From positions 1 to 64,000 of the forward strand of contig JANXVE010000023.1 of assembly GCA_025351825.1 (NCBI GenBank): a stretch of 64,000 bases of DNA. The letters are read 5' to 3'. This document shows positions 35,572 through 43,986 of the stretch, in pieces (within the stretch, counting starts at the first letter, position 1; each line of letters starts with the position of its first letter). The notes under the pieces are model-generated. The model was not told where the DNA came from and searched no databases. It saw only the letters and a program-made list of their open reading frames with translations. Source of the stretch: Chamaesiphon sp. 341R_metabat_111 (GTDB lineage Bacteria > Cyanobacteriota > Cyanobacteriia > Cyanobacteriales > Chamaesiphonaceae). The translations under genes were made by a program, and so were the position numbers.

Positions 35572-36735
35572 TCAGCTCTTTCTGTTGGAGCTAATCATCT
35601 GGTCAAAGGATAGAGATATACTAGCTGGTGAAAAAGACTTCATGCTTTGCATCCGTTGGTTGCGTCGATCGATCTTGTCCTGAGCTTGCAATTGTGCTGC
35701 TCGATCTAAATCCCGTTCTTGATTGGATTGACCGATTAACTCCTCGATCGCCACCATCCGTTGATTCAAACTTTCAATTTCTGCTTTTGAACTTTCAATT
35801 TCAGATTGCTGTGCTTTGATAACTCCATAAAGTAGTTCGATTTCATCTTCTATGTCATAAGCAGTATCTAAGTCAAGGACGTTACTTGCTGGTGAATCTA
35901 AGCTAACTAATGGTTGTAGATTCTCTTTTATAGAGGCTACGCTAACGGAAGTTTCATTCTGGTTGTAGCCATTTACGGCTTGTTCGGTAGTATTAACCTT
36001 TAAGCTCTCATTGTTATTGTCGATAAGCTTAGAAACTCGATCTACATCTTCAATGGATCGCCCTTTAGCTAAAAGTCTTGCAACTTCCTGAGAAGATAAT
36101 GGAGTATCTTCTGAAGTTATTTCATTGTCCACCGAGTTTGTAGAAACTACTGTAGAGAAATCAGAAATATCAATATCGAGAGATTCTTGAATAATTTGTA
36201 GGGTTAAAAGTGGATTGAGAGAATATACATAGCGACACCCTCCATTAGGATTTTTACGTTGAGCTAGCTCTAGTTCGAGTAATTTTTTTAATTGGCTATT
36301 AAAATTTGATGCTGATATATATTCTTGACTGGCTTCGATTAATTCTTGAACACTAACTTCTCTTTGTAGTTTCGCAAGTAATATCAGGGTTTCTAGTGGT
36401 TTTTCGGGGCATGTGGACAAACGATATTTCCACGCCTGTCTGCTCAAATCTAATTGCTCGTTCATTACATCATTTAGCATTTTTCTATCTTGGTTATATT
36501 TAATTTCATTAATATTCTCTATTTTTATTTCAGGGGATAGCTCAATTTTAAAGACATTCCCACCGTTCTTTTTTCTTTGAACATATCCTAATTTCTCCAG
36601 TTTTGCTGAGTGACTTAAAGCTGTATACCTTGAAATATGGCTCTTTACACCAAGTTCCGTTGGACTAATCCCTGGATTTAGGTGGATAATATTAAGGATA
36701 GAAAAGTCAATTTCTTTTAACTTCTCAGGGTACAT
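35572..36735 (-). CDS. Winged-helix protein with C-terminal coiled coil
   Basis: This 387-residue protein of unknown family has a MarR-like winged helix at residues 8-70 (ILNIIHLNPGISPTELG...TALSHSAKLEKLGYVQRK). A second winged-helix-like domain lies at about 108-175 (TLILLAKLQREVSVQELIEAS). A variable Ser/Asn-rich middle and a coiled coil at about 290-345 (AQQSEIESSKAEIESLNQRM) follow. It could be a regulator or DNA-binding partition/replication factor of the element. The dispersed word AGGCTACGCTAACG is embedded in the frame near 35932, suggesting repeat insertion into coding sequence. Confidence 0.6.
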   Translation of the reverse strand: MYPEKLKEIDFSILNIIHLNPGISPTELGVKSHISRYTALSHSAKLEKLGYVQRKKNGGNVFKIELSPEIKIENINEIKYNQDRKMLNDVMNEQLDLSRQAWKYRLSTCPEKPLETLILLAKLQREVSVQELIEASQEYISASNFNSQLKKLLELELAQRKNPNGGCRYVYSLNPLLTLQIIQESLDIDISDFSTVVSTNSVDNEITSEDTPLSSQEVARLLAKGRSIEDVDRVSKLIDNNNESLKVNTTEQAVNGYNQNETSVSVASIKENLQPLVSLDSPASNVLDLDTAYDIEDEIELLYGVIKAQQSEIESSKAEIESLNQRMVAIEELIGQSNQERDLDRAAQLQAQDKIDRRNQRMQSMKSFSPASISLSFDQMISSNRKS

Positions 36736-37229
36736 AAGATCTGTATTACCTCATAAACATCGAATAAAATGACAATTTGGATAAATCTAAAATAGTTGCA
36801 ACAATTACTCCTTGACTAGATATAAACGAACGAGTTAGACTTATATAGAAGGTCATTAAAATTCCTCTTGACTAAAAGGTCAAGATTTGGATATTAGTGG
36901 TCGTTTGATTTGTACCATGAGAAGGTAGGGTCTTAGTCGGCAAAACTCGCCCTACCTTCAGGGGTACAATGTCTAAATTTGCAATATTTCAAAAGCAATT
37001 TAGACTTAATTAAAAAGATATCATGCTTTCCGATTTTTATGGCGGGATTCTCGAAATTATCTTTTACGCATTCAATTTTTTCAGATTACGATCTAAGTGT
37101 AATAAAACATTTTATACTTTAAAAACTCACGAAAGTCGCATAGTACGGAGATTACTGGTTAACTAGAGAAGTCTAGATAACTTAAAATTGCAGAGTAGTT
37201 AAAGATAATTGGGATAAATGATGAGATGG
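36736..37229. other. AT-rich intergenic region with one palindrome
   Basis: Nearly 500 bases without a supported gene. At 36911-36968, TGTACC/GGTACA and GAAGGTAGGG/CCCTACCTTC form nested inverted repeats about a 19-base loop, a small dispersed-repeat-like structure. The rest is low in GC, as in neighbouring element DNA. Confidence 0.5.
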
Positions 37230-37568
37230 CTAGGATCGAATTCTCCAGTTCATGATTTCTTTGCTGATTTCTCTTGTCATGTCCTTGAGCATGAGTTGTA
37301 AGATCGGTTCCCAATCTTGGTCGCCCGAAGCACGCATAGCTCGTTCGACCATTTCCGTCCTCCGCCATCGATATAGTTTAGTGGATGAATGCAGAATTAT
37401 CTCTAGTAAAACAATAGGATCTGTAACCACTCCTTGGTGATTGACCTCTTCTGAAATTTCAAAACAATTAGAAGGCGGGAGATAAGAAATAATATGTATT
37501 CGCGAGTAGAAGCCTTTATTGCTCTTAAATTCTTCAAGAAATTGTGTCCTGTAGCGTTTCCCAAGCAT
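37230..37568 (-). CDS. Hypothetical element protein (112 aa)
   Basis: This unrecognised protein starts MLGKRYRTQFLEEFKSNKGF (ATG at 37568). It contains the segment DPIVLLEIILHSSTKLYRW and a charged helical end. It may be distantly similar to the 40204-40509 product (both have an LLxLVxxxxxLYRY-like run), but the match is weak. Confidence 0.4.
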   Translation of the reverse strand: MLGKRYRTQFLEEFKSNKGFYSRIHIISYLPPSNCFEISEEVNHQGVVTDPIVLLEIILHSSTKLYRWRRTEMVERAMRASGDQDWEPILQLMLKDMTREISKEIMNWRIRS

Positions 37569-37705
37569 GACTATTTGCAATTTTTTATTAGCTTAGAAGG
37601 TTTCCAGAATTCTGGAATCAGCTAAAGGACTGTTTTTAACGAACTACGCCTATGCAAATTTGCCAATTACATCTAATGTAGGATAGTAGTGTTTTTATCA
37701 ATGCC

Positions 37706-37969
37706 ATGTTCGACAAATTCTGCTTGTTAATGGCTCTCCTGCTTCTATTTATCACCGAACCTGCATTAGCTAAAAAGAAAAAAGCCACCACAACCACATC
37801 TCCAATTGCTGTGAGCAATGATTCAAGCGTTTTAAGCAAGTATAAATCGTGTAAGGAAGCCAACCTTGCTGGTGTTAGCAATATTGCTGTTACCCCTGGC
37901 TATATCCCACCTAGCTGGAGACACAGTGCAGATCGGGATAAAGATGGTATTGCTTGCGAGAAAAAATAA
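37706..37969 (+). CDS. Excalibur-domain secreted protein
   Basis: This 87-residue protein has a signal peptide (residues 3-22, ending ALAKKKK) and a C-terminal Excalibur calcium-binding motif, with YKSCKEANLAG, then PGYIPPSWRHSADRDKDGIACEKK. The DxDxDG loop is the presumed calcium site. Excalibur domains occur in extracellular proteins and next to nucleases. It runs opposite to its neighbours and interrupts a duplicated gene fragment, suggesting separate acquisition. Confidence 0.75.
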   Translation: MFDKFCLLMALLLLFITEPALAKKKKATTTTSPIAVSNDSSVLSKYKSCKEANLAGVSNIAVTPGYIPPSWRHSADRDKDGIACEKK

Positions 37970-37974
37970 CTCAG

Positions 37975-38180
37975 CACCCTTTTTGTAAACGATCTGCTCC
38001 TGCCACATCCTCATTGAACCAGGAATAAGGCAGAACAGTCTTACATTTTTGTAATTGATGTTGCCATTAAATTCTGTCAGGTGGGAATACAGAGGCAGAC
38101 AGAGGGCATAGGGATAGCATTAGGCTCTATATTAACCTTTGTATTCCTGCACTAGCCTCTGCAAAATAGCTACTTTTTAA
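37975..38180 (-). pseudogene. Truncated duplicate of the 40204-40509 gene
   Basis: On the minus strand this segment reads HLTEFNGNINYKNVRLFCL, IPGSMRMWQEQIVYKKG, closely matching HLTEFNGNIANYQNIRLFC and PGSMGMWQEQIVHRSG at 40397-40500. The copy then breaks off at the 3' end of the Excalibur gene. The DNA similarity extends into upstream sequence (AGCAAAATAGCTACTT in both). It is a partial duplication that lost its 3' half. About 200 further bases to 38375 hold no recognised gene. Confidence 0.7.
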
Positions 38181-38375
38181 TTTATGCTTGGCTTATAGCT
38201 TGCAATTTTTACCAAGAAATGGCTTTGCTTTATAGATATACCTATAAAGTGATATTTACTTCTGGTTAAGATTACACGCACAGTAGAAAATCTGTGACGG
38301 CTTTAGAATCTAAACTACTCCCTTCCCACTCAACGAATAGACAGTATGATCGCGCCAATCTTTTATTTATCAAGC

Positions 38376-39524
38376 CTAGTTGATGTCTAATTCTATGGTG
38401 GGAAGGGAGTAAGTATCAGACATTGGATCTCTCAATGAGAGTAAAACATATTTAAATGATATTTCCTGGGTAGCTTCGTTAAGACTAATTTCTTCAGAAA
38501 TAACTGCGTTATATGACTTGCTCATCTTAGCTAATTCTTTGACATTTTCAAATGCGCTATCATCAATTTCTCCTTTATAAGTTTTTCCACTATCATTATC
38601 TTTAATCTCAAAAGTCTTACTTCTCTCACTTCCTGCTACCCAACGACAGAAAATCTCAAATTCAGTAGGTGGTTCAGGAACGTACTTCGATACTATCTCT
38701 AAGGCTCTAACTACCTCTTGATACTTAAATTCAACAGAGGCTCCTAAGTTTGCATCTAAAGATCCCCACTCTAGGTAGTTATCAGTTTTTGTTTTTTGTA
38801 GCGTAGTTAGAAATTTTCTATATCCTGAAGAAACTCTATTGCCTAACCTTACTAATGTTTCTTTTAAATGATTTTCATCTTCCTTGCTTGCTACAACTAA
38901 CTTAAACAACTCCTCAAACGACTCCCTTATCAAAGGCTTTAACAGTAAATCTAGTTCTTGTTGATCTAGTTGATCTACTTTTGGTTGCTTAGAAGCAAGT
39001 CTTAAACCAAAAGATCCTTCGTACATGCCGATAACAGAAACTTGAGATTGAGAAATTACTTTATCAGGTATTCTACCAATAGCAGGAATCTTGCAATAAT
39101 AGCCACTTATTCCATTTATTAAATTTTGAAAAGATATCAAAAGTTCTCCCAGTAACGTAGCTTGTAATTCTCGCTGCTCGACATCTTTGAATTTAAGCTT
39201 AAAGTTTAAAATATCTCTATCCTTCTCTTCTGCAAATTCTTTAGCAGATTTAATAGAGTTAAAAACTTCAGCCTGAGAACGTTGCTCTACAATAGATACA
39301 ACCTTGATAAGATCGAACATTCTCGATGCAAAATCAGGAATTTCAACATCTAAAGGTAGAAGAGTAAAAGCATCTCTCTTATCTGGAGTTAAATGTTTTA
39401 ATATTAAATATTGATCTGTTGATTTTGATTCTACTGCAACCCAACTATTACTCTTTAAGTATTCTAAAACTATAGTTGGATTGACTACTTGAAGCTCTTC
39501 AAGATCTAAAGTAGATGTTTTCAT
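38376..39524 (-). CDS. Unknown 382-aa partner of the DUF4365 protein
   Basis: I do not recognise a named family. The N-terminal part (residues 15-95, YLKSNSWVAVESKSTDQYLI...FTLLPLDVEIPDFASRM) has the look of a conserved small alpha/beta module. A long helical middle with SGYYCKIPAIGR follows, then a beta-rich C-terminal domain (about 295-380) starting EIFCRWVAGSERSKTFEIKD. It overlaps the DUF4365 gene by 4 bases (ATGA), so the two proteins are made together and probably form one system. A defence role is inference from the partner and the surrounding restriction genes. Confidence 0.65.
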   Translation of the reverse strand: MKTSTLDLEELQVVNPTIVLEYLKSNSWVAVESKSTDQYLILKHLTPDKRDAFTLLPLDVEIPDFASRMFDLIKVVSIVEQRSQAEVFNSIKSAKEFAEEKDRDILNFKLKFKDVEQRELQATLLGELLISFQNLINGISGYYCKIPAIGRIPDKVISQSQVSVIGMYEGSFGLRLASKQPKVDQLDQQELDLLLKPLIRESFEELFKLVVASKEDENHLKETLVRLGNRVSSGYRKFLTTLQKTKTDNYLEWGSLDANLGASVEFKYQEVVRALEIVSKYVPEPPTEFEIFCRWVAGSERSKTFEIKDNDSGKTYKGEIDDSAFENVKELAKMSKSYNAVISEEISLNEATQEISFKYVLLSLRDPMSDTYSLPTIELDIN

Positions 39525-40054
39525 AATTTTTTATCCTCAGCAATCTGCCGCATGATCTCCTTCAGAACCTCTGAAGAAAGCCTATTTCTCAAAGGAATAT
39601 TGATTGTTATACTATCTATATTTGTGGTGGACGGTAGCCCTTTCAATGATATCCAATAACTACTAGCTCTAACTTCTGTTAAGTAAGGATTAGAAGTATT
39701 CTTAATCCATTCGTTTATATTGCTTGGAACCAAAACAATAATCAGAAGTTGTGGTACGATTGGTCTTGGATGAATTAGTACATTGTAATTTTTTACTTTT
39801 AGCTTGAAGTGAATATAATCATCAACAATACAGTCAGCAGAGGTACATTTTACTTGAGCATCCAATTTGGGATGTAAACAAGCTGATATCTCTCCAGGAA
39901 CCTCTATCGATAAATCGATTCCAGCATTATCCATCCCCCTATCCTTTCTTTGACATACATAACCTGCCGTGGAAGACACTGAATATATATAGGAATAACT
40001 AAACTCCTCTTTACAGCTATTTAAATCTAATTCCCCATTATAAATATTAGTCAT
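39521..40054 (-). CDS. DUF4365-like putative PD-(D/E)XK nuclease
   Basis: This 177-residue protein shows the DUF4365 order of a restriction-endonuclease-like fold. Glu at KEEF (residues 15-18) is followed by AGIDLSIE with Asp47, then DAQVKCTS with the Q-x-K pair at 67-69. The C-terminal half is alpha/beta with ILVLVPSNINEWI-like strands (IIVLVPSNINEWIKN). DUF4365 domains occur in several anti-phage and restriction loci. It is the first gene of a two-gene coupled unit with the 382-residue protein. Confidence 0.72.
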   Translation of the reverse strand: MTNIYNGELDLNSCKEEFSYSYIYSVSSTAGYVCQRKDRGMDNAGIDLSIEVPGEISACLHPKLDAQVKCTSADCIVDDYIHFKLKVKNYNVLIHPRPIVPQLLIIVLVPSNINEWIKNTSNPYLTEVRASSYWISLKGLPSTTNIDSITINIPLRNRLSSEVLKEIMRQIAEDKKL

Positions 40055-40203
40055 AAATTCGAGGAGAATAACAGCAAATAATTATTTTTCTCACTATATA
40101 AATTATCTTTAACTCTAACACAAATAGTCTCTAATTTCAATCAAATCAAGCATTTTAATTCAATAATTAACAAGTACTTTATCATTCAAAAAGTATGAAA
40201 ACG

Positions 40204-40509
40204 TCATAATTTTAAAACCTGTTTTATTCTAGTTGCAATTTGAAATCTAAGCGATGAGATCAACTTACGTCGAATGACATCTGCAATCTCAAGCTGGGAC
40301 ATTCCAAGGTTCAGAGGTTCGGGACTGTTATATCGATATAGTCGATCTCTGATTTTGACCAAAACTAGCAGCTCCTCAACAATGCCCGAACGATGGACGA
40401 TCTGTTCCTGCCACATTCCCATTGAGCCAGGAACGAGGCAGAACAGCCTTATATTCTGGTAATTGGCAATATTGCCATTGAACTCTGTCAGATGAGGATG
40501 AGGAAGCAT
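40204..40509 (-). CDS. Hypothetical element protein (about 101 aa)
   Basis: This conserved-looking small protein (ATG at 40509, MLPHPHLTEFNGNI) contains RLFCLVPGSMGMWQEQIVHR and LLVLVKIRDRLYRYNSPEP. It is the intact copy of the truncated fragment at 37975-38180. An in-frame TTG at 40542 falls inside a strong hairpin and is less likely to be the start. Function is unknown. Confidence 0.5.
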   Translation of the reverse strand: MLPHPHLTEFNGNIANYQNIRLFCLVPGSMGMWQEQIVHRSGIVEELLVLVKIRDRLYRYNSPEPLNLGMSQLEIADVIRRKLISSLRFQIATRIKQVLKL

Positions 40510-40521
40510 ACAGAAGGCTGG

Positions 40522-40571
40522 GAGGTAGGCAGGTAGATCCAAGTTAACCTTTGGATCTACCTGCCTACCTC
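40522..40571. repeat. Perfect 21-bp hairpin before the 40204-40509 gene
   Basis: Arms 40522-40542 and 40551-40571 are exact reverse complements (core GGTAGGCAGGTAGATCC), with an 8-base loop GTTAACCT. It sits just upstream of the start codon on the minus strand. The duplicated copy near 38090 has a degenerate version, so the hairpin was either gained here or lost there. Confidence 0.85.
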
Positions 40572-40596
40572 AGCAAAATAGCTACTTCTTTAGTTT

Positions 40597-40872
40597 TTAG
40601 CTTGTTCTATGTCTCATTTCAGCATTCACTTTATTAAAGTCAACGCTGAAACACGTCTGTATCACTAGTGTCGCCCCAAAATTGAGAGATCTTGCATCAG
40701 CTCTGTTTTCTGCTAAAACTTGCTCTAATTCTTCATAAGTCCAGAGACTGTAATGAACTATCTTCTCTAAAAGAAATTTTACCGAGCGTCCAGCAAAAAC
40801 GTCAATCTGCTCCGTTCGCCACCATCGCGTTGACTGAACGCGATGAAAAAAATTGGCACCCCGACCGATCAA
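40597..40872 (-). CDS. Hypothetical element protein or fragment (91 aa)
   Basis: The frame opens with TTG only (MIGRGANFFHRVQSTRWWRT) and a stop lies shortly upstream, so it may be a gene fragment. It contains a WTYEELEQVLAENRADARSL segment. I cannot assign a family. Confidence 0.35.
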   Translation of the reverse strand: MIGRGANFFHRVQSTRWWRTEQIDVFAGRSVKFLLEKIVHYSLWTYEELEQVLAENRADARSLNFGATLVIQTCFSVDFNKVNAEMRHRTS

Positions 40873-40903
40873 ACGATATGAGAGCTATCGGTCTACTTAT
40901 AAA

Positions 40904-41345
40904 TTACTCTAGTTCGCCTTCAGATACTTTTATTTTTGCACCCATATTTAAAAATTCAGTAAATAAATCTAATTTTGTATAGTCAATCTCAAGATCTGTC
41001 ATTCTAGCTCCTCCTACCTCAAGCATCCATATTTCTGTAGGTAAAGAACCGCCTCCTCCTAAAGGATCAAACTCACTGCCGCCGTATGCAATCTCAAGCA
41101 TATCTTCAGTTATTATAAATGTAATAAACCTCATTGTATTATAATTATTATCTCCATTCCTATACACAATACCAAACTGATAAGATGCATCAGGAGTAAC
41201 TTGAGGTAATTTGTTTAAAGCGTCCAAAGCTTTGTTTAAGATCATACTTTGTATAGAATCAATTCTAGGATTATCGATCAATTTTTTTTGCAGCATCTAT
41301 AGCTAGGCGAATTGCTTCATAATCTTCATCTTGAATATCAAACAT
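40904..41345 (-). pseudogene. Hypothetical protein, frameshifted at an A8 tract
   Basis: The main frame (40904-41296) encodes LIDNPRIDSIQSMILNKALD through a beta-rich end, DLFTEFLNMGAKIKVSE. A convincing start lies upstream at 41345 (MFDIQDEDYEAIRLAIDAAKK) but in another frame. The two join at a run of eight A residues on the minus strand (41282-41289); with seven, the product would read AAKKLIDNPRID without interruption. This is a one-base insertion, a slippage site or a sequencing error. Function is unknown. Confidence 0.55.
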
Positions 41346-41647
41346 TGATTTTATTAATTAGGACTAGGAGAGATGATTATTTAAAAAAGTCTTAAAACAG
41401 AAAGGAAGTAGTCTAGAGTCCATACATAGAGTGATTTTAAAATGTAGCCTTTTGTTTTAAGAAAGAACGTTTTATATGATATCACATACAGCGCATTCGC
41501 AATAATAGCGATCGCAGAAATAAATAATAATTAAGCAACTAATCTATAATACTTTATTGGAGAAGACAATATTGAGGTATTTTTCCCTGAAATTATAAAA
41601 TTGGAGATTTTACTGTGCTTATTTATTTATGACAATTTTTGTAGCCG
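41346..41647. other. AT-rich spacer without recognised gene
   Basis: About 300 bases of low-GC sequence lie between the frameshifted gene and the restriction remnant. I see no coding or structural feature. Confidence 0.4.
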
Positions 41648-41930
41648 CTATTTTCTGTTAGCATACAAAATAACATCTTTAATAACCAATTTCTGAATAG
41701 CGGAAATAAAAATTTCCGTCATTGTGTAATTTGGTTGTTTTTCTTTCATTGGAAGTAAAATATTTAATTCATCTGCATCTTTCGCATAAAAATTTCTACC
41801 ATAATTAAATTGCCCATTACAAGATGATTTATGAATTGCAGTCGTTACAAAAATTGATGCTAGCTTTGGCAAATATTCAGTATGTACAACAGTAATATGG
41901 TCATCTCCCCCATGTTTGTAATTAAAAAAG
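41648..41930 (-). pseudogene. Remnant of a restriction-modification specificity domain
   Basis: The minus strand reads YKHGGDDHITVVHTEYLPK, SIFVTTAIHKS, QFNYGRNFYAKDADELNILLP and ends IQKLVIKDVILYANRK. This resembles the C-terminus of target-recognition parts of Type I/Eco57I-like restriction enzymes. There is no start and no methylase part, so it is a C-terminal fragment of about 90 residues cut off next to the transposase remnant. Confidence 0.6.
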
Positions 41931-42435
41931 CTAATAAAGAAATAAGCAAGATTGTTAAACTAGAATTCGAGCAATCATCGTTAGCACTCAATCAAGTTAG
42001 AGAAATTCAATCTAAATTAAAATATCATTAATTAATCGATATTGAGACTTCTAAACAAACGAACAAGAAGGCACAAGAAATTTATAATATTGCTTGCAAA
42101 TTGGTAGAAAACAGAAAAATAATTGATGAAATCAAGAATCAATCTGGAAGATTTATTTTAGCAACTAATATATTAAGCGAAACTGAATTAATTTCAGCAG
42201 AGATATTAGTTGCATATAAGAAGCAAAAGTCTTGTGAAAGAAGATTTAGATTTCTCAAGGATCCATTATTTTTTTGCAGATAGCTTATTCGTTAAGAATC
42301 CCAAAAGAGTAGAAACAATGATGATGTTAATGGGATTAAGCCTTTTAGTTTATACAGTTGGACAGAGAGCAATAAGAAATAATCTTCAAGCCAGGAAATC
42401 TTGCGTGAAAAATCAACTAAACTGGAAAATTTGAT
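41925..42435 (+). pseudogene. IS1634-type transposase remnant
   Basis: Successive frames encode the C-terminal part of an IS4/IS1634-like transposase: VENRKIIDEIKNQSGRFILA, SCERRFRFLKDPLFF, then after a shift in a T7 run ADSLFVKNPKRVETMMMLMG and LVYTVGQRAIRNNL. The DDE glutamate region (YKKQKSCERRFRFLKDP) is visible. Several stops and at least one frameshift make it inactive. No terminal repeats were found. Confidence 0.75.
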
Positions 42436-42467
42436 TAATCCGAGAATTTTAGAGGTAATGGATTAGA

Positions 42468-42917
42468 TTAGCTAACTTCAAAAACAGGATTTGGTTCGAT
42501 GACACACCACTCATGATAGAGAATCGTTAACCAAAAACCTTCTCCAACTACTCGATCGCAAACAGCGAGAAAACCGATATCAGACCAATTGCTGCCAAAA
42601 GTCGTATCTGTCAGAAATATCGTCACAGAGTTGCCATCGGCACTCCAGATCGTTCTACCAATCTCAACATTAGGATGATATTTGCGAGGAATTAGCAATG
42701 GGACAGGGCGATCGTCGATCATCATAAACTCTGGAACATCCTCAATTTTACGAGTAAATGGTGGATAATCTGGACGATTGGCAAAGACAAATGGTTCTGA
42801 ATCATCATCAATAAGGCAATGCCAATCCCACGGACTTTCATGCCTTCCCACAATCCGATCCCATCGTACTTTGGCAATTTTTTGACGTGTCGCCTCGGAT
42901 AAGTCTGCTAACTTCAT
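42468..42917 (-). CDS. Hypothetical protein (149 aa)
   Basis: This Trp- and Pro-rich soluble protein has KVRWDRIVGRHESPWDWHCL near its start and GRTIWSADGNSVTIFLTDT in the second half. I do not recognise it. Its codon use and GC look closer to the host than the AT-rich genes to its left. ATG at 42917 is taken as start. Confidence 0.5.
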   Translation of the reverse strand: MKLADLSEATRQKIAKVRWDRIVGRHESPWDWHCLIDDDSEPFVFANRPDYPPFTRKIEDVPEFMMIDDRPVPLLIPRKYHPNVEIGRTIWSADGNSVTIFLTDTTFGSNWSDIGFLAVCDRVVGEGFWLTILYHEWCVIEPNPVFEVS

Positions 42918-42920
42918 CAA

Positions 42921-43278
42921 AATCTCCGATTTTTGGCTAGTGGAATTAACTAAATTCTATCCCGATCGTTAATTTATTTATATTCACATCTTGAAGCTGA
43001 CTGCTGTTCTAAACAATTCTCTAATAACCAAACGCGATATAGCTTCTTAAACCTAATCGGATTAATAATCAGTGTAGCTGTCGGATGCCCGATCGGTTGC
43101 CACAAGAATGCAACCCAAGGAAATCTCACTTTAGCTGAATCACGATCGAGCATATATTTTCCAAAATCTTGTGACCTAATTCTATATTTTTAATAGAATC
43201 GGTTGAATCAGCTATTTGTCATAAATATTCCAACCCAATTCTATTAAGGCTGCTATCTCTAAGCCGATCTTCGTTTTA
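42921..43278. other. Intergenic region without recognised gene
   Basis: These 358 bases precede the recD2 remnant. I see scattered HIP1-like CGATCG words but no supported reading frame or repeat. Confidence 0.35.
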
Positions 43279-43290
43279 TTGCTACACTGC

Positions 43291-43742
43291 ATGAAATCGA
43301 TATTTATCAAACACCATTACCTTATCGTGTCAACTCCTAAGTCAAGCACACTAGATTCATCAGTTGCACCCCAAGTTTCTTTAACTGGAGTGATAGAGCG
43401 GATTACCTTTCATTCTGAAGAAAGTGGCTATACTGTCGCTCGATTGCAAATACCCCGCGCTCATGACTTAGTAACGATCGTCGGCAACTTCGCTAATATC
43501 CGAGCGGAACAGACTCTCCAACTCCAGGGCACTTGGAAAGAACATCTCCAGTATGGTCAGCAATTTCAGGTGATTAAATACAGCGAAACCAAACCTGCCA
43601 CGCTGACAGGGATTGAGAAGTATCTGGGTAGTGGCTTGATTAAATGTCGGCCCTGTCACTGCCAAACGAATTGTCGCTCATTTTAATCTGGACACTCTCG
43701 AAATTATCGAACAGGATAGCGATCGCAGCTACAACAAAGGCT
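43291..43742 (+). pseudogene. recD2: recD2 helicase, N-terminal remnant
   Basis: The frame encodes the N-terminal OB-like domain of a RecD2-type SF1 helicase: LTGVIERITFHSEESGYTVA, VTIVGNFANIRAEQTLQL, ETKPATLTGIEKYLGSGL. After a shift near 43654 it continues in another frame as VGPVTAKRIVAHFNLDTLEI and ends IIEQDSDRS. All helicase motifs are missing. It is spliced directly onto an xseA fragment, indicating a deletion between two genes. Confidence 0.8.
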
Positions 43743-43986
43743 GAAACTGGCGATCTCCAGACGATTGCAAGTCGCCCAACAAGAACAGTTAAGATTGACA
43801 GAGCGATGTCAAGCTCTCTATCCGAGATGGGTGTTGAAACGAGGATACGCACTAGTGCGGGATAATAGTGGGGCGATCGTCCGCAATAGTGAAAATTTAG
43901 TAATTGGAGCGGAGTTATCGATCCAATTTGGCAATGGTCAAGCAAAAGTTAGCATAGTTGAAATTGATGATGGCAAAGAAGACTGA
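43733..43986 (+). pseudogene. xseA: xseA (exonuclease VII large subunit), C-terminal remnant
   Basis: About 84 codons survive: LQQRLKLAISRRLQVAQQEQ, then LYPRWVLKRGYALVRD and GAELSIQFGNGQAKVSIVEI. This is the C-terminal domain of XseA with the GYALV motif. The nuclease core is absent. The frame overlaps xseB by 20 bases as in a normal xseAB operon. Confidence 0.8.

Noticed and set aside
43765-43986. Independent 73-aa gene
   Set aside because: It is the C-terminal domain of XseA and extends upstream in frame without a start codon.
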